From NCBI GenBank assembly GCA_016200365.1, contig JACQEW010000376.1, positions 1 to 5,617 on the forward strand: DNA of 5,617 nucleotides. The letters run 5' to 3'. How positions within the stretch are numbered: position 1 is the stretch's first letter; each line of letters opens with the position of its first letter. A program made the position numbers and the translations under genes. Below, piece after piece: positions 5,129-5,617 of the stretch. The notes under the pieces were generated by a model, which saw nothing but the letters and a program-made list of their open reading frames with translations, did not search any database and was not told the DNA's origin. This stretch comes from Nitrospinota bacterium (GTDB lineage: Bacteria; Nitrospinota; Nitrospinia; UBA9942).

Positions 5129-5617
5129 ATGCAAAGAAAACGGTTGGATAATCTCCTCGTAGAAAGGGGCATCGTTCAGAGTCGTGAGAGGGCAAAGGCT
5201 CTGATACTATCGGGAGAAGTAAAGGTTGATGGTATACCAATCAATAAGGCAGGCGTCCTGGTAAATGAAGACTCAGAGATAGAATTTACCGGTAAAGATA
5301 TGCCCTATGTCAGCCGCGGGGGATTAAAGCTTGAAAAGGCGATAAGGGAATTTGGCATAAATGTAAAAGATAAGGTTGCAATAGATGTCGGCGCATCAAC
5401 CGGCGGATTTACCGACTGTCTCCTTCAATACGGGGCAAAAAAAGTATATGCAGTAGATGTGGGTTATGGTCAATTAGCATGGAAATTAAGAAATGACCCC
5501 CGTGTCATAGTTATAGAAAGAAAAAATATCCGATACCTAAAGCCTGATGATATTGGAGAGCCTGCTGATATAGCTACAATTGATGTCTCCTTTATATCCC
5601 TTAAATTAGTCCTCCCT
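5129..5617 (+). CDS. tlyA: TlyA-family S4-domain rRNA 2'-O-methyltransferase (hemolysin A homolog), 3' end missing
   Basis: The window holds the first 163 codons; family members run to about 245-270 residues, so roughly a third is beyond the edge. Residues 1-60 form an S4 RNA-binding domain (RLDNLLVERGIVQSRERAKA at 5-24, then SGEVKVDG at 28-35). The FtsJ-like methyltransferase follows: SRGGLKLEKA (62-71) with Lys67, the SAM-binding motif DVGASTGGFTD (86-96), AVDVGYGQL (108-116), and Asp152 in TIDVSFISL, matching Lys69 and Asp154 of the mycobacterial enzyme's catalytic set. Mycobacterial TlyA methylates 16S and 23S rRNA and its loss gives capreomycin resistance; many other bacteria have only the 23S activity, so the target here is unknown. 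The historic hemolysin label is doubtful. ATG 5129 is fixed by an in-frame TAA at 5120; no clear Shine-Dalgarno sequence is present. Confidence 0.95.
   Translation, partial: MQRKRLDNLLVERGIVQSRERAKALILSGEVKVDGIPINKAGVLVNEDSEIEFTGKDMPYVSRGGLKLEKAIREFGINVKDKVAIDVGASTGGFTDCLLQYGAKKVYAVDVGYGQLAWKLRNDPRVIVIERKNIRYLKPDDIGEPADIATIDVSFISLKLVLP

Overview
The window is a compact, one-strand bacterial gene block with five protein genes, all on the + strand: xseA, xseB, ispA, dxs and the first part of tlyA, which is cut by the right edge. The order exonuclease VII (both subunits), prenyl synthase, DXP synthase, TlyA is a familiar bacterial cluster. The proteins look most like those of Nitrospirota or Desulfobacterota-type anaerobes: moderate GC, Lys/Ile-rich proteins, and palindrome-rich spacers. 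That placement is an impression from sequence style and was not tested by a search.

Layout: 1-184 is a spacer holding a nested inverted repeat. xseA is 185-1528, xseB 1567-1824, ispA 1998-2888, dxs 3042-4964, and tlyA runs from 5129 past the window end. No stretch longer than about 185 bases lacks a gene. I found no RNA gene, transposase, CRISPR array or riboswitch.

The genes themselves are ordinary. XseA and XseB form exonuclease VII. Dxs makes 1-deoxy-D-xylulose 5-phosphate, the entry to the MEP isoprenoid pathway, and IspA condenses the resulting C5 units to farnesyl or geranylgeranyl diphosphate. TlyA is an S4-domain/FtsJ-fold 2'-O-methyltransferase of rRNA. The co-directional spacing suggests one or a few transcription units.

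The unusual part lies between the genes. Every gap is largely filled by an imperfect inverted repeat built from short tandem units. In three gaps a second inverted repeat from a different unit family sits inside the loop of the first; the fourth long gap shows only the outer pair clearly. Two related palindromes lie inside coding sequence: one in the coiled-coil part of xseA, and one that supplies the whole 18-residue C-terminal tail of Dxs. The repeats begin at or beside stop codons and end shortly before the next start, and none of the five starts has a recognisable Shine-Dalgarno sequence. This repeat system is the main item worth follow-up.
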